Made by a program: the position numbers and the translations under genes. The notes under the pieces are model-generated. The model was given only the letters and a program-made list of their open reading frames with translations, was not told the origin of the DNA and did not search any database. This document shows, in pieces, positions 42,082 through 51,242 of a stretch of 64,000 bases of DNA. Origin of the DNA: CAVTBX01 sp963733135 (lineage in GTDB: Bacteria > Actinomycetota > Thermoleophilia > Gaiellales > Gaiellaceae); contig CAVTBX010000003.1 in assembly GCA_963733135.1 (NCBI GenBank), forward strand, positions 248,001 through 312,000, in the 5' to 3' direction. Numbering within the stretch: position 1 is the first letter of the stretch; each line of letters begins with the position of its first letter.

Positions 42082-43338
42082 CTACTCGCCCTCTTCGCCG
42101 CTGCCGCTGGGGCGGTAGTACGTCCGGCCCTTGAGCTCCTTCGGGAGGTAATCGATCTCGTACCCCGCAGGGTCGTTCGGCGGATAGACGTAACCCTCGC
42201 CGTGGCCGAGCTTCCTGGCGCCTCGGTAATGGGCGTCACGGAGTGACTTGGGCGGGCGGGCGGCGCCGTGCTCCTGCACGTCCGCCCTGGCCTCGCCGAG
42301 GGCGGTGAGCACCGCGTTCGACTTCGGTGCGCGCGCCAGGTAGATCGCCGCCTGGGCGAGGTTCAGCTGCGCCTCGGGCAGTCCGACGTGCTCGAGCGCA
42401 TGCGCGGCGGCGACGGCCACGAGGAGTGCGCGCGGATCGGCGTTCCCGATGTCCTCGGAGGCATGGACGATCATCCGCCGCGCGATGTAGCGCGGGTCTT
42501 CGCCGCCCTCCAGCATGGCGACCAGATAGAAGAGCGTGGCGTCCGGGTCGGAGCCACGGATCGACTTGATAAACGCCGACGTGAAGTCATAGTGGGCGTC
42601 GCCGCCCTTGTCGTAGACGAGCGGTCGCTTGCGGGCCGCGTCGTCCACGTGACTTTCCGCCACGGGCTCGCCCTCTGCTTCTGCGGTCTGCGCGGCCAGC
42701 TCGAGGATGTTCAGCGCGGCGCGCGCGTCGCCGCCGGCCTTCCTGGCGATGAGTGCGATCAAGTCGTCAGCGATCTCCGCACCGAGCTCCACGGCCCCTC
42801 GGCGCGTCACGACCTCGAGTTCCTCCGGCGTCAGCGGCTGGAGCTCGTAGATCTGCGTGCGGGACAGGAGCGCCGAGTTGACCTCGAAGTACGGGTTCTC
42901 GGTCGTCGCCCCGATCAGGGTGATGAGGCCGCTCTCCACGGCGGGAAGCAGGGCGTCCTGCTGCGCCTTGTTGAAGCGATGGATCTCGTCGAGGAAGAGG
43001 ATCGTCCGCGTCCCTTGCGCTCCCAGCCGCTCGCGCGCTTCCCCGAGCACCCGGCGGACGTCCGCAACCGAGGCCGAGACAGCGGACTGCTCCTCGAACG
43101 CTGCTCCGGTCGTGGCTGCGACGATGCGCGCCAGCGTCGTCTTCCCCGTGCCCGGTGGCCCGTAGAAGACTGCCGACGAGACGCGATCCTCGGTGATCGC
43201 GAGGCGAAGGGCAGAGCCCTTGCCGACGGCCGATTCCTGGCCCACGAAGTCTTCGAGCCGCGTGGGCCGCAGGCGTTGCGCGAGCGGGGCCACGTCCGCG
43301 AGCCGTTTGCCGGCAGCGTCGCTGAAGAGGTCGCTCAC
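42082..43338 (-). CDS. rarA: Replication-associated recombination protein A (MgsA)
   Basis: A 418-residue AAA+ ATPase with [19 protein letters not shown], Walker [14 protein letters not shown], Walker [22 protein letters not shown], sensor 1 GATTENPYF and the C-terminal clamp-loader-like domain ending [12 protein letters not shown]. RarA acts at stalled forks and binds SSB. GTG 43338 has CATACT 7 nt upstream on its strand. It is divergent from the yqhQ-like gene. Confidence 0.93.
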   Translation of the reverse strand: MSDLFSDAAGKRLADVAPLAQRLRPTRLEDFVGQESAVGKGSALRLAITEDRVSSAVFYGPPGTGKTTLARIVAATTGAAFEEQSAVSASVADVRRVLGEARERLGAQGTRTILFLDEIHRFNKAQQDALLPAVESGLITLIGATTENPYFEVNSALLSRTQIYELQPLTPEELEVVTRRGAVELGAEIADDLIALIARKAGGDARAALNILELAAQTAEAEGEPVAESHVDDAARKRPLVYDKGGDAHYDFTSAFIKSIRGSDPDATLFYLVAMLEGGEDPRYIARRMIVHASEDIGNADPRALLVAVAAAHALEHVGLPEAQLNLAQAAIYLARAPKSNAVLTALGEARADVQEHGAARPPKSLRDAHYRGARKLGHGEGYVYPPNDPAGYEIDYLPKELKGRTYYRPSGSGEEGE

Positions 43339-43415
43339 GCGGCGAAGTATGGCCCTGTCTCCACGAGCCGCGTGAAAGCCGCCGGGAGTGCCCTTCCGCC
43401 GGGCATGATGGTCGC

Positions 43416-44219
43416 ATGAGCGGAACCGTTCGACTCGGAGGGATGGCGCTCGCCAACGGCGTGCTCGTCCACGGGCCCGAGCACTGGTCGTGCGCGATTC
43501 GCGACCGCGAGGGCCGCGTCCAGGTCGCGTCCGGCCGGAAGCCCTTCATTGCGGGCGAACACGGCCCGCGCGCACTCCAGGGCCCGCTCAAGCTCGCAGA
43601 GGTCTTCGCCCTCCTACCGGTGATCCGGAAGAACCTCCCGGAGGCGCGCCTTGCTTTCGCGCAACCGCGCGTGGCGGTCACCATGGGCCTCTCGGCGGCG
43701 GCCGTGCGGGCCCTCCGGCTCAGCCGCCTGACACCCGCCGCCCAGGAGGCGCTAGCCGCCGTGGCTTCGCTCGTTCCCGCGGCCGTCGCACTCCGAGGGA
43801 CGGCGCTCGCCGAATACCACGGCGCCGAGCACGTGTCGATCGGAAGCTACGAGCATGGTGAGCAACGCGAGCGGGAGCACGAGCGCTGCGGCTCCCACCT
43901 CGTCGGCCCCCTTCTCCTCACGAGCGCTGTCGGCGGATTCGCGGCCCGTCGCGTCCGGGGGCCACTTCAGCCGGTCGCCCGGATCGGCGCGGCGCTCGGG
44001 GCGGTCGCTACGTCGGTCGAGGTCTTCGGCTGGATGACGCGCCACCAGGAGCATCCGGTCGCCAAGGCGCTGGCTCGTCCCGGACACGAGCTTCAACACC
44101 GGCTCGTGACCGCCGAGCCGTCGGCGGCGCAGCTCGAGGTCGCGAACGCTGCCCTAGCCGCGTGCCTCTCCCTAGAATCGCCGCATGGCGACGAGGACGG
44201 AGAGGCGCCTCCCACCTGA
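43416..44219 (+). CDS. DUF1385 (YqhQ-like) membrane protein
   Basis: A 267-residue protein of the DUF1385 family. It has the opening RLGGMALANGVLVHGPEHWSCAIR, hydrophobic segments and the family motif ALAEYHGAEHVSIGSYEHG. A further hydrophobic region follows at about 165-200 (LLLTSAVGGFAARR). Function is unknown. It starts at ATG 43416 and its 3' end overlaps pncB by 35 bp. Confidence 0.75.
   Translation: MSGTVRLGGMALANGVLVHGPEHWSCAIRDREGRVQVASGRKPFIAGEHGPRALQGPLKLAEVFALLPVIRKNLPEARLAFAQPRVAVTMGLSAAAVRALRLSRLTPAAQEALAAVASLVPAAVALRGTALAEYHGAEHVSIGSYEHGEQREREHERCGSHLVGPLLLTSAVGGFAARRVRGPLQPVARIGAALGAVATSVEVFGWMTRHQEHPVAKALARPGHELQHRLVTAEPSAAQLEVANAALAACLSLESPHGDEDGEAPPT
44173..44178 (+). promoter_or_regulatory. 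pncB -10 element
   Basis: TAGAAT, 6 nt before the pncB ATG and inside the end of the upstream gene; leaderless spacing. Confidence 0.4.
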
Positions 44220-45264
44220 GATCTTCGACCTTCCGGTCGAGAAGATGCGGGAGGGCTACTACACCGACGCGTACTTCAACCACGCGCGGGACACCCTGCT
44301 CGCGGACGGGCGACGGCCGAGGGTCGTCACGCAGATCTTCCAGAAACGGGACGCGTACCTCGGCGGCATGGACGAGGCGATCGCGATCCTCAAGCTCTGC
44401 ACGGACGACTGGGACGACCTGACCGTCCACGCGCTCTACGACGGCGATGTCATCGAGCCGTGGGAGACCGTCATGACGGTCGAGGGCGACTACACGACGT
44501 TCGCGCACCTCGAGACGCTCTATCTCGGCGTTCTCGCCCGGCGCACTCTCATCACGACGAACGTCGTGCGCGTCCTCGAGGCCGCAGGAGGCAAGCCGAT
44601 CATCTTCATGCCGGCCCGCCACGACCACCACAGGATCCAGACCGGGGACGGCTACGCAGCCTACGTCGCGGGCCGCGTCGTGGGTCGTCCGATCGGCGTG
44701 ACCACGGACTCGCAGGCGTCCTGGTGGGGCGGAAAAGGGGTAGGCACGGTTCCCCACGGGTTGATCGCGGCCTACGGCGGAAACACGGTGCTCGCTGCGA
44801 CGAAGTTCGCCGAGTGGGCTGCCGACGACGTCAATGTCACAGTCCTCGTCGACTTCGAGAACAACTCCGTCGAGACGGCCCTCGAGGTGGCGCGCGCCCT
44901 CGGGCCCAGGCTCTGGGGCGTACGACTCGACACCTCGGAGTCGCTCGTCGACCGTTCGCTGTGGGAGGAGATGGGCGACTTCAAGCCGACCGGTGTGAAC
45001 GAGCGGCTCGTCTGGAAGGTTCGCGACGCGCTCGACCACGACGGATTCGAGCAAGTCAAGATCGTCGTCTCCGGAGGCTTCGACGCAGAGCGGATCAGAG
45101 GGTTCGAAGAGCGCGATGTGCCGGTCGACTCCTACGGGGTCGGCTCGACGCTCATCCGAGGGTCGAACGACTTCACGGCCGATGTCGTCCTGACCGACGG
45201 CCGCCCGTCGGCCAAATCCGGGCGACGCTACCGGCCGAACGAGCGTCTGGAGCTCGTCACCTAG
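44185..45264 (+). CDS. pncB: Nicotinate phosphoribosyltransferase
   Basis: A 359-residue type II phosphoribosyltransferase of the NAPRTase group. It shows EGYYTDAYFNHARDTL, TVEGDYTTFAHLETLYLGVLARRTLITTNV, FMPARHDHHRIQTGDGYAAYVAG, GTVPHGLIAAYGG and VSGGFDAERIRGFEERDVPVDSYGVGSTL. It salvages nicotinate to NaMN for NAD synthesis. It is shorter than E. coli PncB but of normal size for the actinobacterial and archaeal form. Confidence 0.88.
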   Translation: MATRTERRLPPEIFDLPVEKMREGYYTDAYFNHARDTLLADGRRPRVVTQIFQKRDAYLGGMDEAIAILKLCTDDWDDLTVHALYDGDVIEPWETVMTVEGDYTTFAHLETLYLGVLARRTLITTNVVRVLEAAGGKPIIFMPARHDHHRIQTGDGYAAYVAGRVVGRPIGVTTDSQASWWGGKGVGTVPHGLIAAYGGNTVLAATKFAEWAADDVNVTVLVDFENNSVETALEVARALGPRLWGVRLDTSESLVDRSLWEEMGDFKPTGVNERLVWKVRDALDHDGFEQVKIVVSGGFDAERIRGFEERDVPVDSYGVGSTLIRGSNDFTADVVLTDGRPSAKSGRRYRPNERLELVT

Positions 45265-45281
45265 GACGGCACGGTTCTGGA

Positions 45282-45356
45282 GGCCGCGCAGCGGCCGGGG
45301 AAATCGCGCCGCTCTTTGCGCGATTTCTAATGAGCAACCGGCGTGCAGCCGGTTGC
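45282..45356 (-). repeat. Three-hairpin intergenic repeat, copy C (inverted)
   Basis: Read on the plus strand: GGCCGC/GCGGCC (45282-45296), GGGG, AAATCGCGC/GCGCGATTT (45301-45309 with 45318-45326) with loop CGCTCTTT, CTAATGA, then GCAACCGGC/GCCGGTTGC (45334-45342 with 45348-45356). This is the reverse complement of the order in copies A and B, with every stem preserved. It lies between pncB and the ftsH-like gene. Confidence 0.7.
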
Positions 45357-45415
45357 GGTCACGCGCGCGGCTCTACAGGATCGATGCATGCCTGCCGATA
45401 GCCCACACTGAGGGC

Positions 45416-46930
45416 ATGGGAGCCATCTGGGAGTTCATCCAAGACGTTCTCGGCGTGCTGTACATCTGGCTGCCGCTGATCTTCCTGGGTCTGCTGGTCT
45501 GGCTCATGTGGAAGGCGGTCGGCATGATGCCCCGCGTCAAGCCGAACCTCGTGCAGCCCGCGTCCAAGTCTTCCGTGACCTGGGCGGACGTGGCAGGCGT
45601 GGACGAGGCCGCCTCCGAGCTCCAGGAGGTCGTCGACTTCCTGCTCGACCCGCGCCGGTTCGGGAAGCTCGGAGCCCGCGTTCCGAAGGGAATCCTGCTC
45701 TACGGCCCGCCGGGCACGGGCAAGACGTTGCTCGCGAAGGCAGTTGCCAACGCCTCCGGCGCCAACTTCTACTCGCAGAGCGCCTCCGCGTTCGTCGAGA
45801 TGTTCGCCGGCCTCGGCGCCTCCCGGATCCGCAAGCTCTTCGATACCGCTCGCAAGAACGCCCCGGCGATCGTCTTCATCGACGAGCTCGACGCGGTCGG
45901 GATGAAGCGCTCGGGGTCGAGCTTCAACCGTGAGCACGACCAGACGCTCAACCAGCTCCTCGTCGAGCTGGACGGGTTCGGTGGTAGCGACGAGGTGGTC
46001 ATCGTCGGCGCCTCGAACCGGATCGAGGATCTCGATCCTGCTCTTCTTCGCCCCGGGCGGTTCGACCGGCAGGTCCTCGTCGCGCCGCCTGACCTTTTGG
46101 GTCGCGAGGCCATCCTCGAAGTACACACGCGCGGCAAGCCGCTCTCGGACGACGTCCGACTCGATCAGCTTGCGCGACAGACTGCCGGCCTGACCGGAGC
46201 CGACCTCGCGAATGTCTGCAACGAAGCCGCGATTTTCGCCGGCCGTGCAGGCCGCACCGAGATCCTGAACGAGGACTTCGACGACGCCTTCGAGCGCGTG
46301 GTCGCCGGACTCCAGCAGCGCAAGACCATGACCGAGAAGGAGAAGCGCGTCGTCGCCTACCACGAGGCCGGCCATGCTCTCGTGTCGCATCTCGTCGGCG
46401 AGCCGATGCCGGTGCAGAAGGTGACGATCGTCTCCCGTGGGCAGGCCCTCGGCTACACGCTCCACATGCCGCAGGAGGACAGGTTCCTGCACACGAAGGA
46501 GGAGCTCGTCGATCGGATGAAGGTGCTCCTCGGCGGCCGGGCAGCCGAAGAGATCGTCTTCGGCGCCGTCACGAACGGCGCGGCGAACGACCTCGAGCGA
46601 GTGACGGCGATCGCCCGCTCGATGATCTTCGAGTACGGCATGGGGGCGGAGGTGTCCTCCCGAACCGTGCGGGCCGACAACTACGCGCTTTCGGAGCAGA
46701 CCAAGCAGCTTCGCGACGCCGAACAGTCACGCCTCACCGACGAGGCGTTCGCGGAGGCCGTTCGCCTTGTGAGCAAGCACCGGCGCTCGCTCGACACGCT
46801 CGCGCAGGCGCTCCTCGAGAAGGAGACGATCGACCGCGAGGAGCTCTCCAAAATCCTCGTCGGCGTCGATCCCGATTCGCGCTCCAGTGACTCGGTCGGG
46901 ATGCCGCGGGCCGTTTCGTTTCCCGACTAA
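45416..46930 (+). CDS. FtsH-like ATP-dependent zinc metalloprotease lacking the external domain
   Basis: A 504-residue AAA+ protease. It has Walker [18 protein letters not shown], Walker B APAIVFIDELDAVG, the SRH LDPALLRPGRFDRQV and the zinc motif VAYHEAGHALVSHL, with the third ligand in GAANDLERV. Canonical FtsH has two N-terminal helices around an external domain. This one has a single hydrophobic segment (about 14-36), then straight AAA+. ATG 45416 is the likely start. The frame extends 21 codons upstream into the repeat region. It probably still forms a membrane-bound hexamer. Confidence 0.88.
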   Translation: MGAIWEFIQDVLGVLYIWLPLIFLGLLVWLMWKAVGMMPRVKPNLVQPASKSSVTWADVAGVDEAASELQEVVDFLLDPRRFGKLGARVPKGILLYGPPGTGKTLLAKAVANASGANFYSQSASAFVEMFAGLGASRIRKLFDTARKNAPAIVFIDELDAVGMKRSGSSFNREHDQTLNQLLVELDGFGGSDEVVIVGASNRIEDLDPALLRPGRFDRQVLVAPPDLLGREAILEVHTRGKPLSDDVRLDQLARQTAGLTGADLANVCNEAAIFAGRAGRTEILNEDFDDAFERVVAGLQQRKTMTEKEKRVVAYHEAGHALVSHLVGEPMPVQKVTIVSRGQALGYTLHMPQEDRFLHTKEELVDRMKVLLGGRAAEEIVFGAVTNGAANDLERVTAIARSMIFEYGMGAEVSSRTVRADNYALSEQTKQLRDAEQSRLTDEAFAEAVRLVSKHRRSLDTLAQALLEKETIDREELSKILVGVDPDSRSSDSVGMPRAVSFPD

Positions 46931-46967
46931 CTCACGCAGCGTTTACTAAGGGCTTGCGCGCGTGAAC

Positions 46968-47082
46968 GCAACCGGCTCCGCCGGCTGCTCCATACGAATC
47001 GCGCGCGGTGAACGGAACGGCTGTGCCGTTCCTCCATACGAATCGCGCGAGAAGCGGCGCGATTCGCCCGCCGCTGTGCGGC
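46968..47082 (+). repeat. Three-hairpin intergenic repeat, copy B (with extra partial unit)
   Basis: The full unit is GGAACGGC/GCCGTTCC (47014-47021 with 47025-47032), TCCATA, CGAATCGCGC/GCGCGATTCG (47039-47048 with 47057-47066) with loop GAGAAGCG, CCC, and GCCGC/GCGGC (47070-47074 with 47078-47082). Upstream at 46968-47006 is a partial unit: hairpin GCAACCGGC/GCCGGCTGC, TCCATA, and only the left arm of stem 2. It fills most of the gap between the ftsH-like gene and the epimerase. Confidence 0.7.
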
Positions 47083-47117
47083 TCCAACACCGCGGCCTCC
47101 GCTGCGTGGCCTCCGGG

Positions 47118-47123
47118 TAGCAT
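47118..47123 (+). promoter_or_regulatory. Epimerase gene -10 element
   Basis: TAGCAT, 7 nt before the GTG start; leaderless spacing. Confidence 0.4.
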
Positions 47124-47130
47124 CCCCGCG

Positions 47131-47532
47131 GTGCAGGTGCATGGTGTCCACCACGTTTGCATGGCCGTCGACGACCTCGAAGGGGCAGTCAGGATTTACA
47201 AGCGGTTGTTCGGGGCCGAGGTCGAGCTGCGCGACCGCGTCGAGGAGCAGGGCGTGGACGCGGTCTACCTCCGCGTCGGCGGCGGTCGCGTGGAGCTGGT
47301 CTCGCCGCTTGGGGACGACACGCCCGTCGGCAAGTTCCTGGCGAAGCGCGGCCCGGGCGTGCATCACGTCGCCTTCGAGGTCGACGACGTGCACGCCGCC
47401 GCCCGCGAGCTCGCAGCGTCGGGTGCGGACGTGATCGACCCCGAGCCACGCCCCGGCCTCGGCGGCAAGGAGGTCGTCTTCCTGCATCCGGACACGCTGG
47501 GCGGCGTGCTGGCGGAGGTCGTCGGTGGCTAA
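47131..47532 (+). CDS. mce: Methylmalonyl-CoA epimerase-like VOC protein
   Basis: A 133-residue glyoxalase/VOC protein. Two beta-alpha-beta3 modules carry the metal His and Glu: VHGVHHVCMAVDDLEGAVRIYKRLFGAE with GGGRVELVSPL, and GPGVHHVAFEVDDVHAAARELA with LHPDTLGGVLAEVV. These patterns fit methylmalonyl-CoA epimerase, which links propionyl-CoA to the B12-dependent mutase. The mutase is not in the window. GTG 47131 follows the three-hairpin repeat and a TAGCAT -10. Confidence 0.83.
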   Translation: MQVHGVHHVCMAVDDLEGAVRIYKRLFGAEVELRDRVEEQGVDAVYLRVGGGRVELVSPLGDDTPVGKFLAKRGPGVHHVAFEVDDVHAAARELAASGADVIDPEPRPGLGGKEVVFLHPDTLGGVLAEVVGG

Positions 47533-47758
47533 AGGCGAGCGGACACGGCTCGAGATCGCCTTCGAGGGTGGCCAGATCGTCGGGGCGCTCGTCACAGCCG
47601 AGGCTGCGGACGGTCTTGCCGAAGCGCTCGGTACCGACTCGGACGGTTCGCACGAGCTCGAGGCCGAGGACGGCACGTACGTGCTTCCGCTCGCACGGAT
47701 CGTCTACGTGAAGCGCTTCTCGCGCGAGACGACGATCGGGTTCGGCGGCATCGGCTAG
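47525..47758 (+). CDS. Small uncharacterised protein next to the epimerase
   Basis: A 77-residue protein, GTG start overlapping the epimerase 3' end by 8 nt. It looks beta-rich and acidic: RLEIAFEGGQIVGALVTAEAADGL, then GTYVLPLARIVYVKRFSRETTIGFG. I do not recognise the family. Compositional codon bias (third-position GC) matches neighbours, and the overlap supports real translation. It is likely co-expressed with the epimerase. Confidence 0.6.
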   Translation: MAKGERTRLEIAFEGGQIVGALVTAEAADGLAEALGTDSDGSHELEAEDGTYVLPLARIVYVKRFSRETTIGFGGIG

Positions 47759-47798
47759 GACCTGGCGCCCTCCGGGTAGGTCAGCGCCGCCGCCTCGC

Positions 47799-47804
47799 TA
47801 GCCT
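47799..47804 (+). promoter_or_regulatory. ychF-like gene -10 element
   Basis: TAGCCT, 10 nt before the ATG. Confidence 0.35.
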
Positions 47805-47814
47805 CCTGCGCGGC

Positions 47815-48753
47815 ATGGCGCTCGAAGTCGGCATCGTCGGTCTCCCGAACGCCGGGAAGACCACGCTCTTCAACGCGCTGACGCGCGCCGGCGCCGAGAT
47901 CACCGCCTACGCGACGGTCTCGGAGAAGGCCAACGTCGGGATGGCGCCCATCGCTGACGAGCGTCTCGGGCAGGTCGCCGCCGTCGTCGGGGCGCGCAAG
48001 GTGACGCCGGCGGCCGTCAGGGTCGTCGACGTGCCCGGGACGGGGCGAGCGCTCCTCGGCAACCTTCGTGAGGTCGACGCGCTTCTCACCGTCCTGAACG
48101 GCTGGGGAGCGGACGCCGACCCGGCAGCCGATCGGGAGACGATCGAGCTCGAGCTCCTGTTGGCCGACCGAGAGCATGTCGAGCGTCGACTCGAGCGAGT
48201 CGAGAAGCAGGCGAAATCGGGCGACGCGACGTTGCGGGCCGAGGCGGAGGAGTTACGCGGCGTTCTTGCGCACCTGGATGCGGGCTCGTCGCTCCGGGAG
48301 TGGCCGCGCGAGCTGCCGCCCGAGCTCGAACCGTTGACGACGAAGCCGATCATCGAGGTCGCGAACGGGCCGCGGGGTCTCGACGCGAAGCTCGAAGCGG
48401 AGCTTGCCGAGCTCTCCGACGAGGAGGCACGGGAGTTCCGCGACGGCCCGTCGGCTCTCGAGGAGATCGTCAGGCGCCTCTTCGCGGCGCTCGCTCTGCT
48501 GAGCTTCTTCACGGCGAGCGACAAGGAAACGCGTGCGTGGACGCTCCGCCGCGGCCAGACTGCTCTCGACGCCGCAGCGACTATCCACACGGACATCGCG
48601 CGCGGATTCATCCGCTGCGAGGTGATCCGGTGGGGCGACCTCGTCGAGTGCGGCTCCCACGCCGAGGCAGCCCGCCGCGGCCTTCAACGCCTCGAGGGCA
48701 AGAGCTACGCGGTCGAGGACGGAGACGTACTCAACGTCCGCTTCAACGTCTGA
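47815..48753 (+). CDS. Divergent YchF/OLA1-family ATPase
   Basis: A 312-residue protein of the Obg-like YchF family. It has the P-loop VGIVGLPNAGKTTLFNALT, a coiled-coil insert (about 105-145) and the C-terminal TGS region with RAWTLRRGQTALDAAATIHTDIARGFIRCEVIRW and KSYAVEDGDVLNVRFN. Standard YchF has about 360 residues with DIAGLVxGASxGEGLGNxFL after the first switch. Here this becomes VVDVPGTGRALLGNLREVDAL, a clear shortening. NxxD-like specificity (VANG) remains. It may be a paralogue rather than the housekeeping YchF. Confidence 0.8.
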   Translation: MALEVGIVGLPNAGKTTLFNALTRAGAEITAYATVSEKANVGMAPIADERLGQVAAVVGARKVTPAAVRVVDVPGTGRALLGNLREVDALLTVLNGWGADADPAADRETIELELLLADREHVERRLERVEKQAKSGDATLRAEAEELRGVLAHLDAGSSLREWPRELPPELEPLTTKPIIEVANGPRGLDAKLEAELAELSDEEAREFRDGPSALEEIVRRLFAALALLSFFTASDKETRAWTLRRGQTALDAAATIHTDIARGFIRCEVIRWGDLVECGSHAEAARRGLQRLEGKSYAVEDGDVLNVRFNV

Positions 48754-48769
48754 CCTGGCCTCGACGAAC

Positions 48770-48790
48770 CTGTCCCGGGGACAGTCCCCG
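48770..48790. terminator. Overlapping hairpins between convergent genes
   Basis: CTGTCCC/GGGACAG (48770-48784) and CGGGGAC/GTCCCCG (48776-48790) are two mutually exclusive hairpins sharing bases. They lie between the ychF-like gene and the convergent aminopeptidase gene and may terminate both transcripts. There is no T-tract. Confidence 0.5.
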
Positions 48791-48807
48791 AGACGTGGCC
48801 GAGAAGG

Positions 48808-50028
48808 TCAGGTGAGCTGCCAGGCGTCGTCCCGCAGGATCGGGATAGCGGCTCCACCTGTTTCGATCCCATCCACCTCGACCTCGGGGCCGCCGATCAT
48901 GAAGTCGACGTGGAGGGCGGACTGGGAGACTCCGAGCTCGGTGAGCTCCGCTTCGCTCCGCCCGTCGGCGCCCTCGACGAGACCCGCGAAGCCCCCTCCG
49001 TAGGCGATGTGGGAGGTCGCGTTCTCGTCGAAGAGCGTGTCGTAGAAGACGATGCCGAGCCCGCCGACCCGCGACGAGCCGTCGACGAGCGCGACCTCGC
49101 CGAGCGTGCCGGAGCCCGAGTCCGTGGCCACCTGGCCGCGAACGACCTCGGCCCCGGAGCTCGCCTGCACGTCGACGACCTGCCCGCCCTGGAAGCGCAG
49201 CTCGAGCCCCTCGACGAGCGCACCCTCCGTCAGAAGCGGCCGGGTCGAGCGCACCGTTCCCTCCGTCCGCCGTGCATCCGGCGTCGTGAAGACCTCCTCG
49301 GTCGGCAGATTCGGGATGTGCTTTCGGCCCCACGCCGTCGTCTCGTGCGCGCTCTGCCAGCTGGCGCCCTCGTGCAGGCCGACGGTTAGGTCGGTACCCG
49401 GGCCGCGGAAGCGAAGCGCGTCGAACCGCCGCTCGTTCAGGAGTCGAGCCCGCTCGGCGAGCCGCTCGATGTGCTCCTGCCACGCCGCGACGGGGTCGGG
49501 CTCGTCGAGGCGAACGGTGTGCGCGATCGCGTCCCAGAGCCGCTCGACGTCAGGCTCCCCGAAGACCTCCTCCGCCCAGCCAGGAGTGGGATAGCCGACG
49601 ATCGTCCAGTTCACGAGCCGCTCATCGATCTGCTTGAACGCGAGCTTGGATTCCTCCGTCCGTCTCGCCCGCGCCAGAAGGCCTCCGTCGACGTCGTCGA
49701 AGAGGTGCGGATCCGGGTGCCCACGGACAAGGAGCAGTGCGCCCCGATCGCCGAACGCGTGCAAGCGCGTCAAGACCCAGGGCGGCGTCCATCCGATTAC
49801 GTCGTCGTGAGCGCCGTCGACCATCGCGCGGCGCACCTGCTCGTCCTCGTACCAGACGTCGACGTAGCGCGCGCCTCGCGCATAGGCGGCTCGGGTGAGC
49901 GCGCGAACGAACGGCGCATGCTCCAGGTACCCCGTGAGCTCGAGGTCTTGGCCCGGCTCGAGGTTGATGCCGACCTCGAGCACGAGCTCTGCATAGGCCG
50001 CGAGCCGCGCCTCTAGGTCAGCTGCCAC
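48808..50028 (-). CDS. M29-family aminopeptidase, copy 1
   Basis: A 406-residue metallo-aminopeptidase like thermophilic AmpT/AmpS. It has [61 protein letters not shown], the metal-site [20 protein letters not shown] and [16 protein letters not shown]. It removes N-terminal residues from peptides. It follows its paralogue with a 16-bp overlap in the same direction. Confidence 0.9.
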   Translation of the reverse strand: MAADLEARLAAYAELVLEVGINLEPGQDLELTGYLEHAPFVRALTRAAYARGARYVDVWYEDEQVRRAMVDGAHDDVIGWTPPWVLTRLHAFGDRGALLLVRGHPDPHLFDDVDGGLLARARRTEESKLAFKQIDERLVNWTIVGYPTPGWAEEVFGEPDVERLWDAIAHTVRLDEPDPVAAWQEHIERLAERARLLNERRFDALRFRGPGTDLTVGLHEGASWQSAHETTAWGRKHIPNLPTEEVFTTPDARRTEGTVRSTRPLLTEGALVEGLELRFQGGQVVDVQASSGAEVVRGQVATDSGSGTLGEVALVDGSSRVGGLGIVFYDTLFDENATSHIAYGGGFAGLVEGADGRSEAELTELGVSQSALHVDFMIGGPEVEVDGIETGGAAIPILRDDAWQLT

Positions 50029-51227
50029 TCGTCGTCCCGCAGGATCGGGACTGCCGCGCCGCCCGCCTCGAGCCCGTCCACCTCGATCTCGGGCCCGCCG
50101 ATCATGAAATCCGTGTGAACGGAGGACTGCGAGACGCCGAGCTCGCTCTGCTCGTCGGGCGTCCGCTCCTCGGCACCCGGGACATTCGCGGCAAAGCCCT
50201 GGCCGTACGCGATGTGACAGGTCGCGTTCTCGTCGAAGAGCGTGTTGAAGAACGTCAGGCCAGTCTCCCCGACGCGGGACGAGCCGTCGACGAGCGCGAC
50301 CTCCCCGAGCGTCTTCGCACCCTCGTCCTGTTCCATCTGCTCCCGGACGACGTCGGCGCCCTTCGTCGCGTCGACGTGAACGGCGCGGCCGCCCTGGAAG
50401 CGCACCTCGAGCCCCTCGACGATCTTCCCCTGGGCCACGAGTGGGCGGGTGGAGCGGACGACACCTTCCGTGCGCCTGAAGTCGGGTGTCGTGAAGACCT
50501 CCTCGGTCGGCATGTTCACGATGTGGAAGAGCCCCCAGTGCGTCGCGTTGCCGGCCGAGAGCCAGCGCGTGTCCCGGTGGAGGCCGACCGTGAGATCCGT
50601 CCCGGGCCCTCGGAAGCGGACCGCGTCGAACGCTCGCGCCTCGAGGGCGCGCGCCCTTGCCTTCAGGTTCTCGGCGTGCTGACGCCAGGCGGCGACGGGG
50701 TCGGGCTCGTCGAGGCGGACTGCGTGTGCGATCGCGTCCCAGAGCCGTTCTACGTCCGGTTCGCCGAAGATCGTCCTGGCCCAGCCCTCGGTCGGGACGG
50801 CGACGATGGCCCAGTTGACCTTCCCGGTCGTCCGCTGATCGAGCATGACCTTCGTGAGGTCGGACTTCCGCGAGCGGCCGACCCGGGCCGCGTCGACGTC
50901 GTCGAAGAGGTGCGGGTCGGGGTGCCCGTGGATCGAGAGCGAGGCGCCGCGGTCGTCGATCGAGTGCTGGCGCTCGAGCTGCCAGGGCGGCGTCCAGCCG
51001 ATCACTTCCTCGGGCCCGAGCTCGATCATCGCCTTGCGAACGTGCTCGTCCTCGTACATGACGTCGACGTAGCGGACGCCGGCCGCATACGCGGCTCGGG
51101 TGACGGCGCGGGCGAACTCGGCGTTCTCGGGGAAGCTCTGGATCTCGAGGTTCTGCCCGGGCTCGAGCGCGAGGCCCACCTCGACGACGAGGCGCGCATA
51201 CGCGTCGAGGCGCTCGTCGCCGCTCAT
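50013..51227 (-). CDS. M29-family aminopeptidase, copy 2
   Basis: A 404-residue paralogue of the next gene. The same motifs are present: [76 protein letters not shown] and [16 protein letters not shown]. The two proteins are similar along their whole length, indicating tandem duplication. It starts ATG 51227, 15 bp after the end of the YhaM-like gene on the same strand, so three genes probably share a transcript. Confidence 0.9.
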   Translation of the reverse strand: MSGDERLDAYARLVVEVGLALEPGQNLEIQSFPENAEFARAVTRAAYAAGVRYVDVMYEDEHVRKAMIELGPEEVIGWTPPWQLERQHSIDDRGASLSIHGHPDPHLFDDVDAARVGRSRKSDLTKVMLDQRTTGKVNWAIVAVPTEGWARTIFGEPDVERLWDAIAHAVRLDEPDPVAAWRQHAENLKARARALEARAFDAVRFRGPGTDLTVGLHRDTRWLSAGNATHWGLFHIVNMPTEEVFTTPDFRRTEGVVRSTRPLVAQGKIVEGLEVRFQGGRAVHVDATKGADVVREQMEQDEGAKTLGEVALVDGSSRVGETGLTFFNTLFDENATCHIAYGQGFAANVPGAEERTPDEQSELGVSQSSVHTDFMIGGPEIEVDGLEAGGAAVPILRDDEWQLT

Positions 51228-51242
51228 GGCGCGGATGCTATG

